In this document: positions 21,942-33,679 of the stretch, piece after piece
How the letters are laid out: each line of letters begins with the position of its first letter
Position numbering within the stretch: the stretch's first letter is position 1
Source of the DNA: Torymus aiolomorphi
Lineage: Eukaryota; Arthropoda; Insecta; Hymenoptera; Torymidae
Direction of reading: 5' to 3'
Length of the DNA stretch: 64,000 bases
Assembly: GCA_036365515.1 (NCBI GenBank)
Contig: CM070873.1
Location: forward strand, 177,183,604-177,247,603
Translations under genes and position numbers: made by a program
Notes under the pieces: generated by a model
Seen by the model: the letters and a program-made list of their open reading frames with translations, nothing else
Told to the model about the DNA's origin: nothing
The model's database searches: none

Positions 21942-24830
21942 TCTGTGTATAGGCTAAATACGCCAACATTTTTTCCTGTGTATAGGCGAAATACGCATCG
22001 TTTTTATATGCTGCATATAAGCGAAATATGGTGAAGGCCAGAAATGAAATCAGCGCATAATAGGTAAACGAAATACGCATGATAAGAACTCGATAGATTT
22101 TGTGTATAGACGAAATACGCACCGTTCTACAAATACAATCGGCGTATAGGCGAAATACGCCAACATTTTTTCCTGTGTATAGGCGAAATACGCATCGTTT
22201 TTATATAAGCTGCATATAAGCGAAATATGATACAGGCTACAAATAAAGCAAGCGTATAATAGTTAAACGAAATGCGCTTGATAAGAACTCGATAGATTTT
22301 GTGTATAGACGAAATACGCACCGTTTTACAAATATAATCAGCGTATAGGCGAAATATGCATCATTTTTTATATAATCTGTGTATAGGCGAAATACGCCAA
22401 CATTTTTTCCTGTGTATAGGCGAAATACGCATCGTTTTTATATAAGCTGCATATAAGCGAAATATGCTACAGGCCAGAAATGAAGTCAGCGCATAATAGG
22501 TTAAAGAAATACGCATGATAAGAACTCGATAGATTTTGTGTATAGATGAAATACGCACCGTTTTACAAATATAATCGGCGTATAGGCGAAATACGCCAAC
22601 ATTTTTTCCTGTGTATAGGCGAAATACGCATCGTTTTTATATAAGCAGCATATAAGCGAAATATGCTACAGGGTACAAATAAAGTCAGCGTATAATAGTT
22701 AAACGAAATGCGCTTGATATAAGAAATCGATAGATTTTGTGTATAGACGAAATACGCACCGTTTTACAAATATAATCAGCGTATAGGCGAAATACGCATA
22801 ATTTTTTATATAATCTGTGTATAGGCGAAATACGCCAACATTTTTTCCTGTGTATAGGCGAAATACGCATCGTTTTTATATAAGCAGCATATAAGCGACA
22901 TATGCTACAGGCTACAAATAAAGTCAGCGTATAATAGTTGATAAGAATTCGATAGATTTTATGTATAGACGAAATACGCACCGTTTTACAAATATAATCG
23001 GGGTATAGGCGATATACGCCAACATTTTTCCTGTGTATAGGCGAAATACGCATCTATTTATATAAACAGTATATAAGCGAAATATGCTGCAGGCCAGAAA
23101 TGAAGTCAGCGCATAATAGGTAAACGAAATACGCATGATAAGAACTCGATAGATTTTGTGTATAGACGAAATACGCACCGTTTTACAAATACAATCGGCG
23201 TATAGGCGAAATACGCCAACATTTTTTCCTGTGTATAGGCGAAATACGCATCGTTTTTATATAAGCTGCATATAAGCGAAATATGCTACAGGCCAGAAAT
23301 GAAGTCAGCGCATAATAGATAAACGAAATACGCATGATAAGAACTCGATAGATTTTGTGTATAGACGAAATACGCACCGTTTTACAAATATAATCAGCGT
23401 ATAGGCGAAATACGCATCATTTTTTATATAATCTGTGTATAGGCGAAATACGCCAACATTTTTTCCTGTGTATAGGCAAAATACGCATCGTTTTTATATA
23501 AGCTGCATATAAGCGAAATATGCTACAGGCCAGAAATGAAGTCAGCGCATAATAGGTAAACGAAATACGCATGATAAGAACTGGATAGATTTTGTGTATA
23601 GACGAAATACGCACCGTTTTACAAATACAATCGGCGTATAGGCTAAATACGCCAACATATTTTCCTGTGTATAGGCGAAATACACATCGTTTTTATATAA
23701 GCAGCATATAAGCGAAATATGCTACAGGCTACAAATAAAGTCAGCGTATAATAGTTAAACGAAATGCGCTTGATAAGAACTCGATAGATTTTGTGTATAG
23801 ACGAAATACGCACCGTTTTACAAATATAATCAGCGTATAGGCGAAATACGCATCATTTTTTATATAATCTGTGTATAGGCGAAATACGCCAACATTTTTT
23901 CCTGTGTATAGGCGAAATACGCATCGTTCTTATATAAGCTGCATATAAGCGAAATATGCTACAGGCCAGAAATGAAGTCAGCGCATAATAGGTAAACGAA
24001 ATACGCATGATAAGTACTCGATAGATTTTGTGTATAGACGAAATACGCACCGTTTTACAAATACAATCGGCGTACACGCGAAATACGCCAACATTTTTTC
24101 CTGTGTATAGGCGAAATACGCATCGTTTTTATATAAGCAGCATATAAGCGACATATGCTACAGGCTACAAATAAAGTCAGCGTATAATAGTTGATAAGAA
24201 CTCGATAGATTTTATGTATAGACGAAATACGCACCGTTTTATATAAACAGTATATAAGCGAAATATGCTGCAGGCCAGAAATGAAGTCAGCGCATAATAG
24301 GTAAACGAAATACGCATGATAAGAACTCGATAGATTTTGTGTATAGACGAAATACGCACCGTTTTACAAATGCAATCGGCGTATAGACGAAATACGCCAA
24401 CATTTTTCTTGAGTATAGGCGAAATATGCATCTAGTTATATAAACAGTATATATGCGAAATATGCTACAGGCTACAAATAAAGCCAACGTCTAATAGATA
24501 AACGAAATGCGATTGATAAGAACTCGATAGATTTTGTGTATAGACGAAATACGCAGTGTTTTAAAAATATAATAGGCGTATAGGCGAAATATAAGCTGCA
24601 TATAGGGGAAATATGCTACAAGCCAGAAATAAACTAAGCGTATAATAGGTAGGCGGAATGCGTTTGATTAGAAATACATATATTTTGCATATAGGCGATT
24701 TCGCCTATTTGCGTATTTACGCACCGTTCTAAAAATATTATAATCGTCATATAGGCGAAATATGCCAACATTTTTCCTTGCGTGTAGGAGAAATATGCAG
24801 TGTTATTATATAAGCTGTATAAAGGCCAAA
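21942..24830 (+). repeat. Satellite array, right part
   Basis: Continues the array of 11305-14497 after the BEL/Pao insertion. From about 22130 to 24050 the order of variant units matches 12100-14020 at a constant offset of 10033 bp, including rare variants such as GCTTGATATAAGAAATCG (12681 and 22714). After about 24060 one unit is missing relative to the left part. From 24.5 kb the units decay, with the last recognisable GTATAGGCGAAAT-like cores near 24.83 kb. Confidence 0.92.
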
Positions 24831-25461
24831 TATGTATCGTATTTCAAATATTACGATATATATTTGCGGAATTAAATTAAAATTGTTTACTAATTTATAC
24901 AAAATAATACGTGTACAATATACACGAAAAACGTAATGTATGATTTTCATAAAATATAATCTATTTATATATAGTAACAGCGTTAATAGTAGTAAAGTAA
25001 TAGCGCTAGTAGTAAATTGAAATAGCAAAAATCGGTACATATATGCTGCATCTAAGCTAGTCATCGGGTTGTTTGTTTTCGGTGCAAGTTTTCAATTTTT
25101 CTCCGGAAATATGCTTTTAAAAAAATTAATAGTTTTTGTTTCTTTGTAATATCATTTATTAACGCTCTAGGAAAATATCCTCTTAACCGCGGACCTACCA
25201 AAATACATGGTATTTGATAATTTTGATGGTAGTGAAGTTGCATGTAAGTTTTTTAATATTAGAAAATTCTGATTGATAAAATGATAATTAGTAATTAACA
25301 ACAATAGTAATAAAATATATACATTAAAAAAATAAATTGTGTTTTTAAAAATTTATAAAAATTTATGAAAGAAAACAAATTATATTAATATATAGAGTAG
25401 ATAGAACCATGGCCACCTGTCTATAGAATCATGTATATATGAGATATCGATCGTTCATCGT
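24831..25461. other. AT-rich DNA after the satellite
   Basis: Simple AT-rich sequence; frames on the minus strand have no domain. Nothing supported. Confidence 0.4.
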
Positions 25462-25488
25462 CCCGCGTAAAAATTGAAACTATTGCAA

Positions 25489-26760
25489 TCCTACTGAAAA
25501 GTCTCACGTGAGATCTCGGGTGGAATCTCATGTTTGAAATTTCTCACGTGAGAACTCACGTGAGAACTCATGTGTAAAATTTCTAAAAATGTAAAAAATG
25601 GCTAAATCGCTTCAAAACATAGATATTTTGAACTTATCTGGCGGGTAGCGTAACCTAATAGGGTAGATGTCCGTATTAGTGTGGGTTTAAGAAACTTATT
25701 AGTTTTGTTGCATAATAATATCTATTTAAGCTGTATCAGAGATTTCGGGCGGGTTTATATAAATAATAAAAGTAATAATCTACACAAAACAATTTTTTTT
25801 ATAGAAGATATTAATATTTACGAAAGTTACAAGCAATATAAAAAAAAATTTGTACGCATTTGTGTGCCCTAGCAGACAACAAAGTACATTTTTGTGTGCC
25901 CCGTATTAATGTGGATGTACACGTTTGTGTGCCCCACATTAGTGTTTCTTGATAATATTATCATTGCCAACAAAATTATTTTGTTAACTGTAGTGCATTT
26001 ATAATCAATTTCTAACCCTTGTTTACATTGAATGTTAATTAATTCCAATACGGTAAAAACTGCTGAAGGTCGTTAATGCGATATGAAACAACGTTTGTGC
26101 GCAGACAACCTAACCTAACTTTTCTGTTCAAGCGCCGATACGAGCGTGCTCGTATTGTATTTGTGCACACACAAATCTGGACAAGTCGTTTTTCACTGCC
26201 CTATTAGTAGACACCATTAATTAAATATTAAAATCAATTGAAAACCTTTATATTAAGGTTTATTATATAACATAATATTATTTTATGATATAATCAATTG
26301 TATCTCACATTAAAATCCTTCCGAAACATTATTTAATGTTACTTTAAAAATGTCATTTCTTAGCAAGTTTGGACAAGGAAACACCGTGACACACCGCAAA
26401 CCGTGAAACATATTTTTGAAAGTTCTTTTTTAATGTTATAGTAAATGAAAACAAATTAAGTAATTAATTCTATTTAAACTTAATTAACTATACTTTATGA
26501 AAAAAAATATTTTAGTGTTACGTTTTTACTCGTTCATTTCTAGGATATGTTTTAATAATAGGGCATACAAATATGGACAGGCACACTAATACGGACCACT
26601 AACCTAGGCGACTCCTAATTCCCAGAAACTGATTTTGTATCATTAAAGGAATTTTAGCAGCTCGCGGATCAGAATTTCAGATGAGATTTTGGCGTGAGAT
26701 CTCACGTGAGATCTCATGTGAGTTCTCAACTGAGATCTCAAGTGAGATTTTTCAGTAGGG
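25489..26760. mobile_element. Foldback element B (CCTACTGAAAA ends)
   Basis: Starts TCCTACTGAAAAGTCTCACG and ends with CTCAAGTGAGATTTTTCAGTAGGG. Both ends are packed with short palindromes (CTCACGTGAG, GAGATCTC). A second, inner inverted pair is visible: GTCCGTATTAGTGTG near 25670 and CACACTAATACGGAC near 26584. Internal frames are short. The flanks suggest a 2-bp AA duplication. Confidence 0.7.
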
Positions 26761-26899
26761 AACAGCATTGCTACTGTATTGGAAATTAATATCACTGATG
26801 TATTGGCAATATAGATGTACAACAATTGCAACGCTATTGGCGCTATTTGCTTTGGGTGCTATTTCCAATGTATTGCCAATATCTTAAGATTTAAGTTTC

Positions 26900-27150
26900 T
26901 AAAAAAAAAAATCTTGGGTGGATTCTAACTAGGAATCTTCAGGTTACTAGATTTGCTCGCTACCCACCGAGCTAATTCATTGTTTCTGTCAATGAACGAA
27001 ATAGAGGTTAAATCTACTTCAAAACAAATGATCACTTGTTTCAACTTTTAACCTCCATTTCGTTCATTAAAAGAAACAACGAAATAGCTCGGTGGGTAGC
27101 GAGCAAGTTTAGTAATCCGAAGATTCCTAGTTCGAATACACCCAAGAATT
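26900..27150. repeat. tRNA-like blocks, head to head, inside element A
   Basis: At about 27082-27145 TAGCTCGGTGGGTAG resembles a tRNA A box and TAGTTCGAATAC resembles a B box. The mirror copy lies at about 26918-26978 on the minus strand. A poly-T/poly-A run follows each. This suggests that a tRNA-derived SINE-like unit was captured in the arms of the foldback. Confidence 0.55.
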
Positions 27151-27313
27151 TTTTTTTTTTTTTAGAAAGTTAAATCTTAAGATATTGGCAATACATTGGC
27201 AATAACGCCAATAGCCTTGCAATTGTTGTACTTATATATTGCCAATACATCAGCGATATTAATTTCCAATATAGTAGCAATGTTGTTGCAATAGCTTAAA
27301 TTTTTACACGGGG

Positions 27314-27780
27314 TCAACGAAAAATAGAAAATTGAGATTTTCGTTAAAAACTGAATTCTCGGCCTTATATAGGTATAAGAGCGATAATAACGCGTAGAAA
27401 AGGTACATAGAACCGCATGAACCACCCCCAAAAACCACCCCCTAAAAGTACGATAAAACTAGAAAAATGAAAATTATGAGCACATGAGTGGAGAAAAATT
27501 TCATTTTTGCTTTCACATTAGGACATTACCAAACATATAGACAAAAATTCTGCACTCAAAATTCCGTCCGGAACACTTTCATCGGGATTTGGAAGTCATG
27601 TGATGGGGATATTGCGGAAATTTAGAAAAATCGGAACCTTTTGTTCATAAGAGAGCAATGCGTTAGCGGAAATGCGGGAATGCGACAAATTAAAAAAATC
27701 AAGTCTACGGCGCATTTAATTTCAGGAAAAATTTTATTATTTCGTTCACTTTAAGGATGTCAAACGTAATTGAAGTTGAA
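27314..27780. other. Non-coding DNA, nothing recognised
   Basis: AT-rich with a short C-rich run near 27424-27441. No frame or repeat that I can support. Confidence 0.4.
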
Positions 27781-27884
27781 GTTGACCGTTTTGAGGTGAG
27801 AATTACGAAAATTACATAAATAAAGTAGCTCAAGGAGTAGGATCCAGCTTGCCAACGCCTTTTTCGCCTTAAAATACTTAACTT

Positions 27885-28235
27885 CAAACAATCATAACTT
27901 TTGAAGGAATCAACCTTTTTTAAATGGTAAAACGGCAAACAAAAGCTCATTTTCTCTAGTTTTAGTTTCTTTCTTTAAAAATTGAGTTGAGTATCCTTGA
28001 AATAAATGACGGGAGTTTAAAAAAGGCTTTTTGATATTTTCTTTAAAAATTCTTATTTTCAAACGACCATAACTTTTGAAGGAATCAACTTATTCAAATT
28101 CTAAAAAAAAGCAAATGAAAGCTTGTTTTATTTAGTTCTTATTTTCATGTTTAAAAAAGTTACCTAGGAGGTTTGTAAGGTAAATGACTGAAATTTAAAA
28201 AATAGCATTTTTTCGCGAAAAATTACGTATTTTAA
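27885..28235 (+). repeat. Diverged tandem repeat, period about 175 bp
   Basis: CATAACTTTTGAAGGAATCAAC occurs at 27893 and 28068 with similar flanks (TTTTAAAAATTG, AAATGAC). Two units, diverged. Confidence 0.6.
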
Positions 28236-28549
28236 CGTATTTATTATGATTTTGTGGCAAAAAAAGCTTGCCATTCATTTGGTCAGGGCCTCCATTTTTT
28301 CCATTTTTTATGGTATAAGGAAAAAAAGGTGCGTCATAGGTGTGCCCCCAACAAAATTTTAATTTCTTATTTACCCTCAGTTGTTAAGATTTTTTAGATA
28401 ATAGCTCATATACGACAAATTAAAAAAATTGTATGTATCTCACTTTCAAATACGAGAAGAATTTTAAAATTGCATTTACTTCAGGACATCAGGAGTACTT
28501 AATGTAAAAAAAATGCCCACTTCCTCCATTAAACACTGGTCCAATTTGT

Positions 28550-28725
28550 CGCTCTATAAGAGCAGCCGCGGCCGAGTCTCACGGACCATCTATAATTCTC
28601 GGAAATCGCATTAGTCCACGCCGAAGGTGTGCTAAGAGCACGCGCTTGCGCAGAAGCGTTCCGCGTGGATTGGCTGCCCGGACTGCGCGCGCGCTTAAAC
28701 AGAGAGCGGTTGAGAACGTAACTCG
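28550..28725. promoter_or_regulatory. CpG-rich island, possible promoter
   Basis: GC-rich block in AT-rich DNA with GCAGCCGCGGCCGAG, GATTGGCTG (a CCAAT-type box on the minus strand) and GCGCGCGCGC. No coding frame of note starts from it. It could be a relic promoter or a transposon end. Confidence 0.25.
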
Positions 28726-28916
28726 AAACGATTTCTAAATAATGATTTATTATTAAAAATGATATATTAAATTATAATATCTAATATTATCACATAAAAG
28801 TAATAGAAACCATGTAAACCCAATATTAACACCCAAACCAAATATCTGAACCTAAACCCCAAAGGGGTAAAGATGATCACAAACGATCTCTCACGTTACG
28901 TGTAGACCGTGTCGTT

Positions 28917-28981
28917 GATGACGGTGCGGTTAAGTCGCGCGCCTGTTGATTTTTTGCTTAGGGTTCAAATCCCGGGCATGT
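28917..28981 (+). repeat. tRNA-derived SINE head or tRNA pseudogene
   Basis: GCGGTTAAGTCGCGCG resembles a tRNA D arm and AGGGTTCAAATCCCGGGC is a good T arm with a matching B box (GGTTCAAATCC). A T-run follows directly. The acceptor ends do not pair well, so this is a degenerate or SINE-type copy. Confidence 0.6.
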
Positions 28982-29364
28982 TTTTTTTTTTCTTAAGAAT
29001 TTGCATAAGGGAAATTGTTTAATTATGCTTTTTTTCGTTTCTGTTTTACAATATTCTCACCATTATTTGTATGTATTACTACAATTAATGGTATTAACGA
29101 TGTATTTCTATAAATAACCAATATTAATGGTATTAATGATGTATTTCTATAAATAACCAATATTAATTTCTAATACGAAATAATTATGGTCATTTAAATA
29201 AAGCTATAATAATTTTTAAAAGATAAAAATTACTTTCGCGTGAATAGAAAAATAACTTTATGATTTAGTAGGAAATTTTAATGTTTATATCAGGGCCGTC
29301 TTTCAATACCATGGAGCCCTATAGGCCTAAAATAAAATGGGGCCCTATTTAAAAAAAAAATCGA

Positions 29365-29722
29365 TTATTTAAATAATTTTTAACCCAAGTAGCCGGGGGA
29401 TATGAGGTCCCCGCATATATATGGGAGTCATGTAGACATGAAAAAATAAGCAAAACGATTATTTAAATAATTTTTAAACCCCAGTAGGCGGGGGATATGA
29501 GGTCCACGCATATTAGGGAATTACGTAGGCGTGCAACAATAAGCAAGACAATAATTTAAACAATTTTGCAACCCAAGTAGGCGGGAGATATGAGGTCCAC
29601 ACATATAAGAGAGTTATGTAGATATGAGAAAATAAGCAAAACGATTATTTAAATAATTTTTAAACCCAAGTAGGTGGGGGACGCGAGTTCCACGCATATA
29701 ACGTAGTTACGTAGACGTGCGA
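29365..29722 (+). repeat. Minisatellite, period about 93 bp, four units
   Basis: Units start near AAATAATTTTTAACCC at 29371, 29465, 29558 and 29651. Each contains AAGTAGGCGGGGGATATGAG and a GCATAT...GTTACGTAGACGTG block. Inverted partial units lie at 30165-30290, and a diverged inverted array at 60800-61360. Confidence 0.8.
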
Positions 29723-30164
29723 TGTAAGAACAAAATATTCGTATTTTATTTACTTACTAATTTTATTTTTAATGAAAGAGCATTAAAGTTCATTGAATGG
29801 CTTACCAAAATATAAACAAACAACATTAACTAATAAATCATTTGTTGTACTTGTTCTATGGAAAATTCAACAAAATTTATATTTCTCCATCTGATTCTGT
29901 CTCTCTCACTTCTTGTCATAACAGCAAGCCCTCTACTAGAAATTTCCAGACTAGAAAAACTGATCAGATTTAATACCTTTAAAATAGTCAAAAACAAGCT
30001 TGTACTTGTCTTCGAAAAACTCATTCTATTTTTCAATCTATTAAATGGACAAATAATGGGAGAAAAAGCGTTTCATCGGGAGCTAGATACTAGACAAGAG
30101 AAATTCCCATTTTATAGACAACTCTAAAATAAACAGTCAGTTATTAGTTATAAAATGTTTTGGA
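29723..30164. other. Spacer between inverted minisatellite blocks
   Basis: Contains overlapping frames of 68 and 89 codons on opposite strands without known domains. Likely the loop of a foldback made by the 93-bp units. Confidence 0.35.
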
Positions 30165-30290
30165 TTTCCACCAGGGCCACGTGACTCCCTTATATGCGTG
30201 GATCCTCATATTCGCCGCCTACTTGGGTTGCAAAATTGTTTAAATAATTGTCTTGCTTATTGTTGCACGTCTACGTAATTCCCTAATATG
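30165..30290 (-). repeat. Inverted units of the 93-bp minisatellite
   Basis: CCGCCTACTTGGGTTGC and GCACGTCTACGTAATTCCC are the reverse complement of the units at 29365-29722. Confidence 0.75.
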
Positions 30291-30837
30291 TTCTATTTTT
30301 ATCTTTATCTTTAGTTTTTTATCAATCTTACATCACCGCATGCACTTGACTGATCGTTTGAAAAAGATTAAAGTCAGAGTCTCTTTCTCAATCCTTTTAC
30401 ATTCTTCACTCTTTAATTCTAAGGAATTTGCGGTTTTTACATACTCATTTTTACACATTTTGCATGAATGAGTGTTATCAATTTTATGATTAATTTTTAT
30501 TACTTTTTCATTCAATTTGCTGTCTTTCTTAATTTCTCATCTGTTTTCAATTTCTTCTAAATTTATTTCAGTCATTCTCCATTTATTTTCCATTTCTTCA
30601 TCAATCATAGACTCATTTAGTAGTCACTGATCTCATCATCTTCTAAGTCCCCTAACAAATGTTCTATTTTATCTATTTTCATTTGATTTTTGTTTAAATT
30701 ACATGTTCCCCTTCTATACATATTAATATGATCCTATATTGGTTTCTATCGATTTTCTTCTTTAATTCTTCTCAATATACTAAAAAGTTACACTCTATAT
30801 ATTATATAAACTTAATAAAAAAATTCATACAGTAGCG
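30291..30837. other. AT-rich DNA, nothing recognised
   Basis: T-rich plus strand; short frames only. Confidence 0.4.
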
Positions 30838-31059
30838 GAAGCTCAATCAGCAGCTCAGGTTATCCGTTAGTGGCTCAAATACAATACGAAGAAAAATCAG
30901 GGATTTCCAAGCACTGTAGAAGCAATTGCAGCGACAACTTGTAACTTTTCTAGTAGAACAACGGCATAGAAATGTGGCGAGTCAAAGCTTCACAGCTCTG
31001 CCACCAGAGTTCGTGCAAGATTCTGACTCCCGCAAGTGGCCGAATCCTGACTCGGTTTG

Positions 31060-31067
31060 TATATAAG
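31060..31067 (+). promoter_or_regulatory. TATA box upstream of the ribozyme
   Basis: TATATAAG, 30 bases before the predicted ribozyme cleavage site. Flanked by a 7-bp inverted pair GACTCGG (31049-31055) and CCGAGTC (31091-31097). Confidence 0.5.
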
Positions 31068-31093
31068 GAGCGTTAAGCTATGGCATCCTCCCG

Positions 31094-31157
31094 AGTCTAA
31101 GGCAAGGTTACCATCAGCCTTACTGATGAGTCCACGAAGATAATCCGGGACGAAACG
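31094..31157 (+). ncRNA. Hammerhead ribozyme (core complete, stem III short)
   Basis: All core elements are in order. Cleavage triplet GTC ends at 31097. Stem I is TAAGGC (31098-31103) pairing with GCCTTA (31117-31122) across a 13-base loop. The conserved CTGATGA is at 31123-31129. Stem II is GTCC (31130-31133) with GGAC (31148-31151), extended by an inner CG/CG pair. GAAA is at 31152-31155, then C pairing with the G before the cleavage TC. Stem III shows only about two pairs, as in minimal hammerheads that work best as dimers. It would self-cleave a transcript between 31097 and 31098. The stem I loop makes this a type III arrangement. Confidence 0.8.
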
Positions 31158-31365
31158 AAACCTTCCGTACCGACACCTCTCTCTCTTCCTGTCCTGTCCG
31201 CTAGATGCCCTCGCAGCGCTGGACACCCGGCGTTGCGAGGTAGCACAGAAATACGGCTAGTATTTTCTAGTAGTAGGACTGTTTGTAGTTAAATGCGATA
31301 CGGGTAGGTAGGTAGCTGTCCCTGGTAGTAGTATTTATTATTAGCTCGTCTAGTTAATTTCTAAA

Positions 31366-33310
31366 TTTTTAGGCACGACCGCTTCTCGGGAGAGCCTTAT
31401 ATTTTCGTCAGGGCGAAAATTGTAACACTTCAAATTCTGAAAATGTACAACACAAAAACTATTTTCCACCCAAAAGAAGTACATTTTAAGCGTTTTCAGA
31501 GATGTATGTATGTCTGTACGTATGTATGTGATCAAGTAACTCGATTATCTCAGCGAAATTTCGACGGATCCAAACGGGCTTTGGGGAATATACTCATGTA
31601 ATTATAAGTAACTGACAGTTCTCTACCGAGCCAAATCGATCGACAAATAAAAAAACGCCAGAGCAAATAAAAATTTGAAAAAATCGATTTTTGAGCATGC
31701 GGTGAACAAAATTAAATTTAAGTCAAAAACAACAAATGCATCTGCTAAAACTAATTAAAAGACGTCTTTTTTACATTGAACATTTTTTTCTATGAACAAT
31801 ATTTAACAATGTAATAACGAAAAAATCGCTAAAATCATCAAAAATAGCCGTTTTTTTGCTATTACTTTACAGAATTTGAATTTACACAAAAATGTTAAAT
31901 ACAAAAGTTATAGATAATATTGAAACGAAACTTTTTTCTATTCGACATTTTTTTGTACGATCAATTCCTGATGAGTTAAATAAAAAAAAAACGGTTTTTA
32001 ACGCCTAAATGTACATAAAATGGCTGATTTTCGTTTATAACTGAGCAGAATTTGACTTTACACAAAAATTTTAAATGTAAAAGTTATAGATAATATTAAA
32101 ACAAAACTTTTTTATATTGAACATTTTTTGCTACGACCAATTCCTGACGAGTTAAATCCAAAGAAACGATTTTTAACGCCTAGATATACCTAAAATCGCC
32201 GATTTTCGTTTATAACGTAGCTGGATTTGATTTTATACAAACAAAAGTTATAGATAATATTTGTCCCATTTAATATTTTCATGTACAATCAGACCCAGAC
32301 GAACTAAACTTATAAAAACGATTTTTTAGGCACGCCGCTTCTCGGGAGAGCCTTATATTTTCACTAGAGCGAAAATTGTAACACTTCAAAAACGAACAAT
32401 TTGTTGCATAAAAACTATTTTTCACCCAGAATTAGTTCATTTTAGACGTTTTTTATGGTGTATGTGTATATGTCCGTTCGTATGTAGTCAAGTTTATGGA
32501 ATATCTCAGCCAATTTTGAATAGATCTTAACGAATTTTGGCCCAGATACTCGTCTAATTATAAGTAAGCTTAAGTCTTATACCGAGCCGAATCGATCAAC
32601 AAATAAAAAAACGCCAGAACAAATAAAAATTTGAAAAAATCGATTTTTGAACATAATGTGAACAAAATTAATTTTACGTCAAAAAACAACAAATGCATCT
32701 GCTAAAACTAATTAAAACACGTCTTTTTTACATGGAAAATTGTTTTCTATGAACAATATTTAACAATGTAATAGCGAAAAAACCGCTAAAATCATCAAAA
32801 ATAGTCGTTTTTTTGCTATTTCTTTACAGGATTTGATTTTACACAATAATGTTAAATATAAAAGTTATAGATAATATTAAAACAAAACTTTTTTCTGTTA
32901 AACATTTTTTTTGTACAATCAATTCCTGACGAGTTGAACTCAGAAAAATGATTTTTAACGCCTAAATATACATAAAATGGACGATTCTCGGCTATAACTT
33001 GACAGGATTTGATTTTACACAAAAATGTTGAATGTAAAAGTTATAGATAATTAAAACAAAACTTTTTCCTATTAAACATTTTTGTGTACAATCAATTCCC
33101 GACGAGTTAAATCCAAACAAACAATTTTTAACGCCAAAAAATACATAAAATGGACGATTTTCGCTTATTTCAACGATTTGACTTTACACAAAAATATTAA
33201 ATGCAAAAGATATAAGTATGGATAACATCTAAACAAAACTTTTCCCGAATTAATATTTTAATGTAGAATCAATCCTGATTATCTAAACCTATAAATACGA
33301 CACTTTACAT
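31366..33310 (+). repeat. Large tandem repeat, period about 960 bp, two units
   Basis: The opening GGCACGACCGCTTCTCGGGA with GAGCCTTATATTTTC recurs about 960 bp later near 32330. Inside each unit a roughly 175-bp subrepeat containing AAAAGTTATAGATAATATT and CGACGAGTTAAAT-like strings is repeated two to four times. An inverted copy of the opening block (GGCTCTCCCGAGCCGCGGTC) lies near 42500. Non-coding. Confidence 0.75.
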
Positions 33311-33516
33311 ATTCAATTTTCGCTTATTTAATATGATTCGATTTGACAAAAAATTATTCAATGCAATAGCTTTAAATAATATCGCAAAAATCAATATAAC
33401 ATTCGAAAGATCATATAATTATAAAAATATAATCATAAGATATAAAATTACATTTAATTACAATGTTAAAATAGTACATTACGATACTGCCACTGAAGTC
33501 ACATGTATCGTACGAT

Positions 33517-33676
33517 ATTTTATAGCACGTTTACCTAAGTCCGCTGTCACGCCTATCCGTACCTTAATCAGTCCACTCGCTACGCTCGCGCGCTAACCTC
33601 ACGGTGCAATAATCGACTACTTAAGTCACGGGTAGGCGTGACTTAAGTGCGGACTTAGGTCACACTGTGCTATAAA
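33517..33676. repeat. Foldback element around CTCGCTACGCTCGCG
   Basis: Left arm TTTTATAGCACGTTTACCTAAG pairs with right arm ending CTTAGGTCACACTGTGCTATAAAA; inner blocks TCACGCCTATCC and GGTAGGCGTGA also pair. Related by its centre to 3685-3805 and 35467-35740. Confidence 0.7.
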
Positions 33677-33679
33677 ATG

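Larger units (their letters stand above)
25462..27313. mobile_element. Foldback element A, interrupted in its left arm by element B
   Basis: Left end CCCGCGTAAAAATTGAAACT at 25462 pairs with the right end ...TTTAAATTTTTACACGGGG (about 27294-27313). The left arm stops at CTATTGCAA near 25488 and resumes at ACAGCATTGCTACTG near 26762; the right arm reads through the matching sequence without a break. Removing B leaves arms of about 290 bp each that meet near 27035. The arms contain repeated TTGGCAAT/ATTGCCAA motifs and a tRNA-like block. Confidence 0.7.
30838..31335 (+). mobile_element. GC-richer unit carrying TATA box and hammerhead ribozyme
   Basis: A block with raised GC starting near GAAGCTCAATCAGCAGC and fading near 31335. 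It has a TATATAAG box at 31060-31067 followed about 30 bases later by the hammerhead cleavage site. This layout resembles the terminal units of Penelope-like elements and other ribozyme-carrying retroelements, but I see no reverse transcriptase in the window to prove it. Frames across it are short. Confidence 0.45.

Noticed and set aside
11335..24487. Repeated minus-strand frames of about 65 codons across the satellite
   Set aside because: They repeat because several subunits are multiples of three; translations are low-complexity copies of the repeat and carry no domain.
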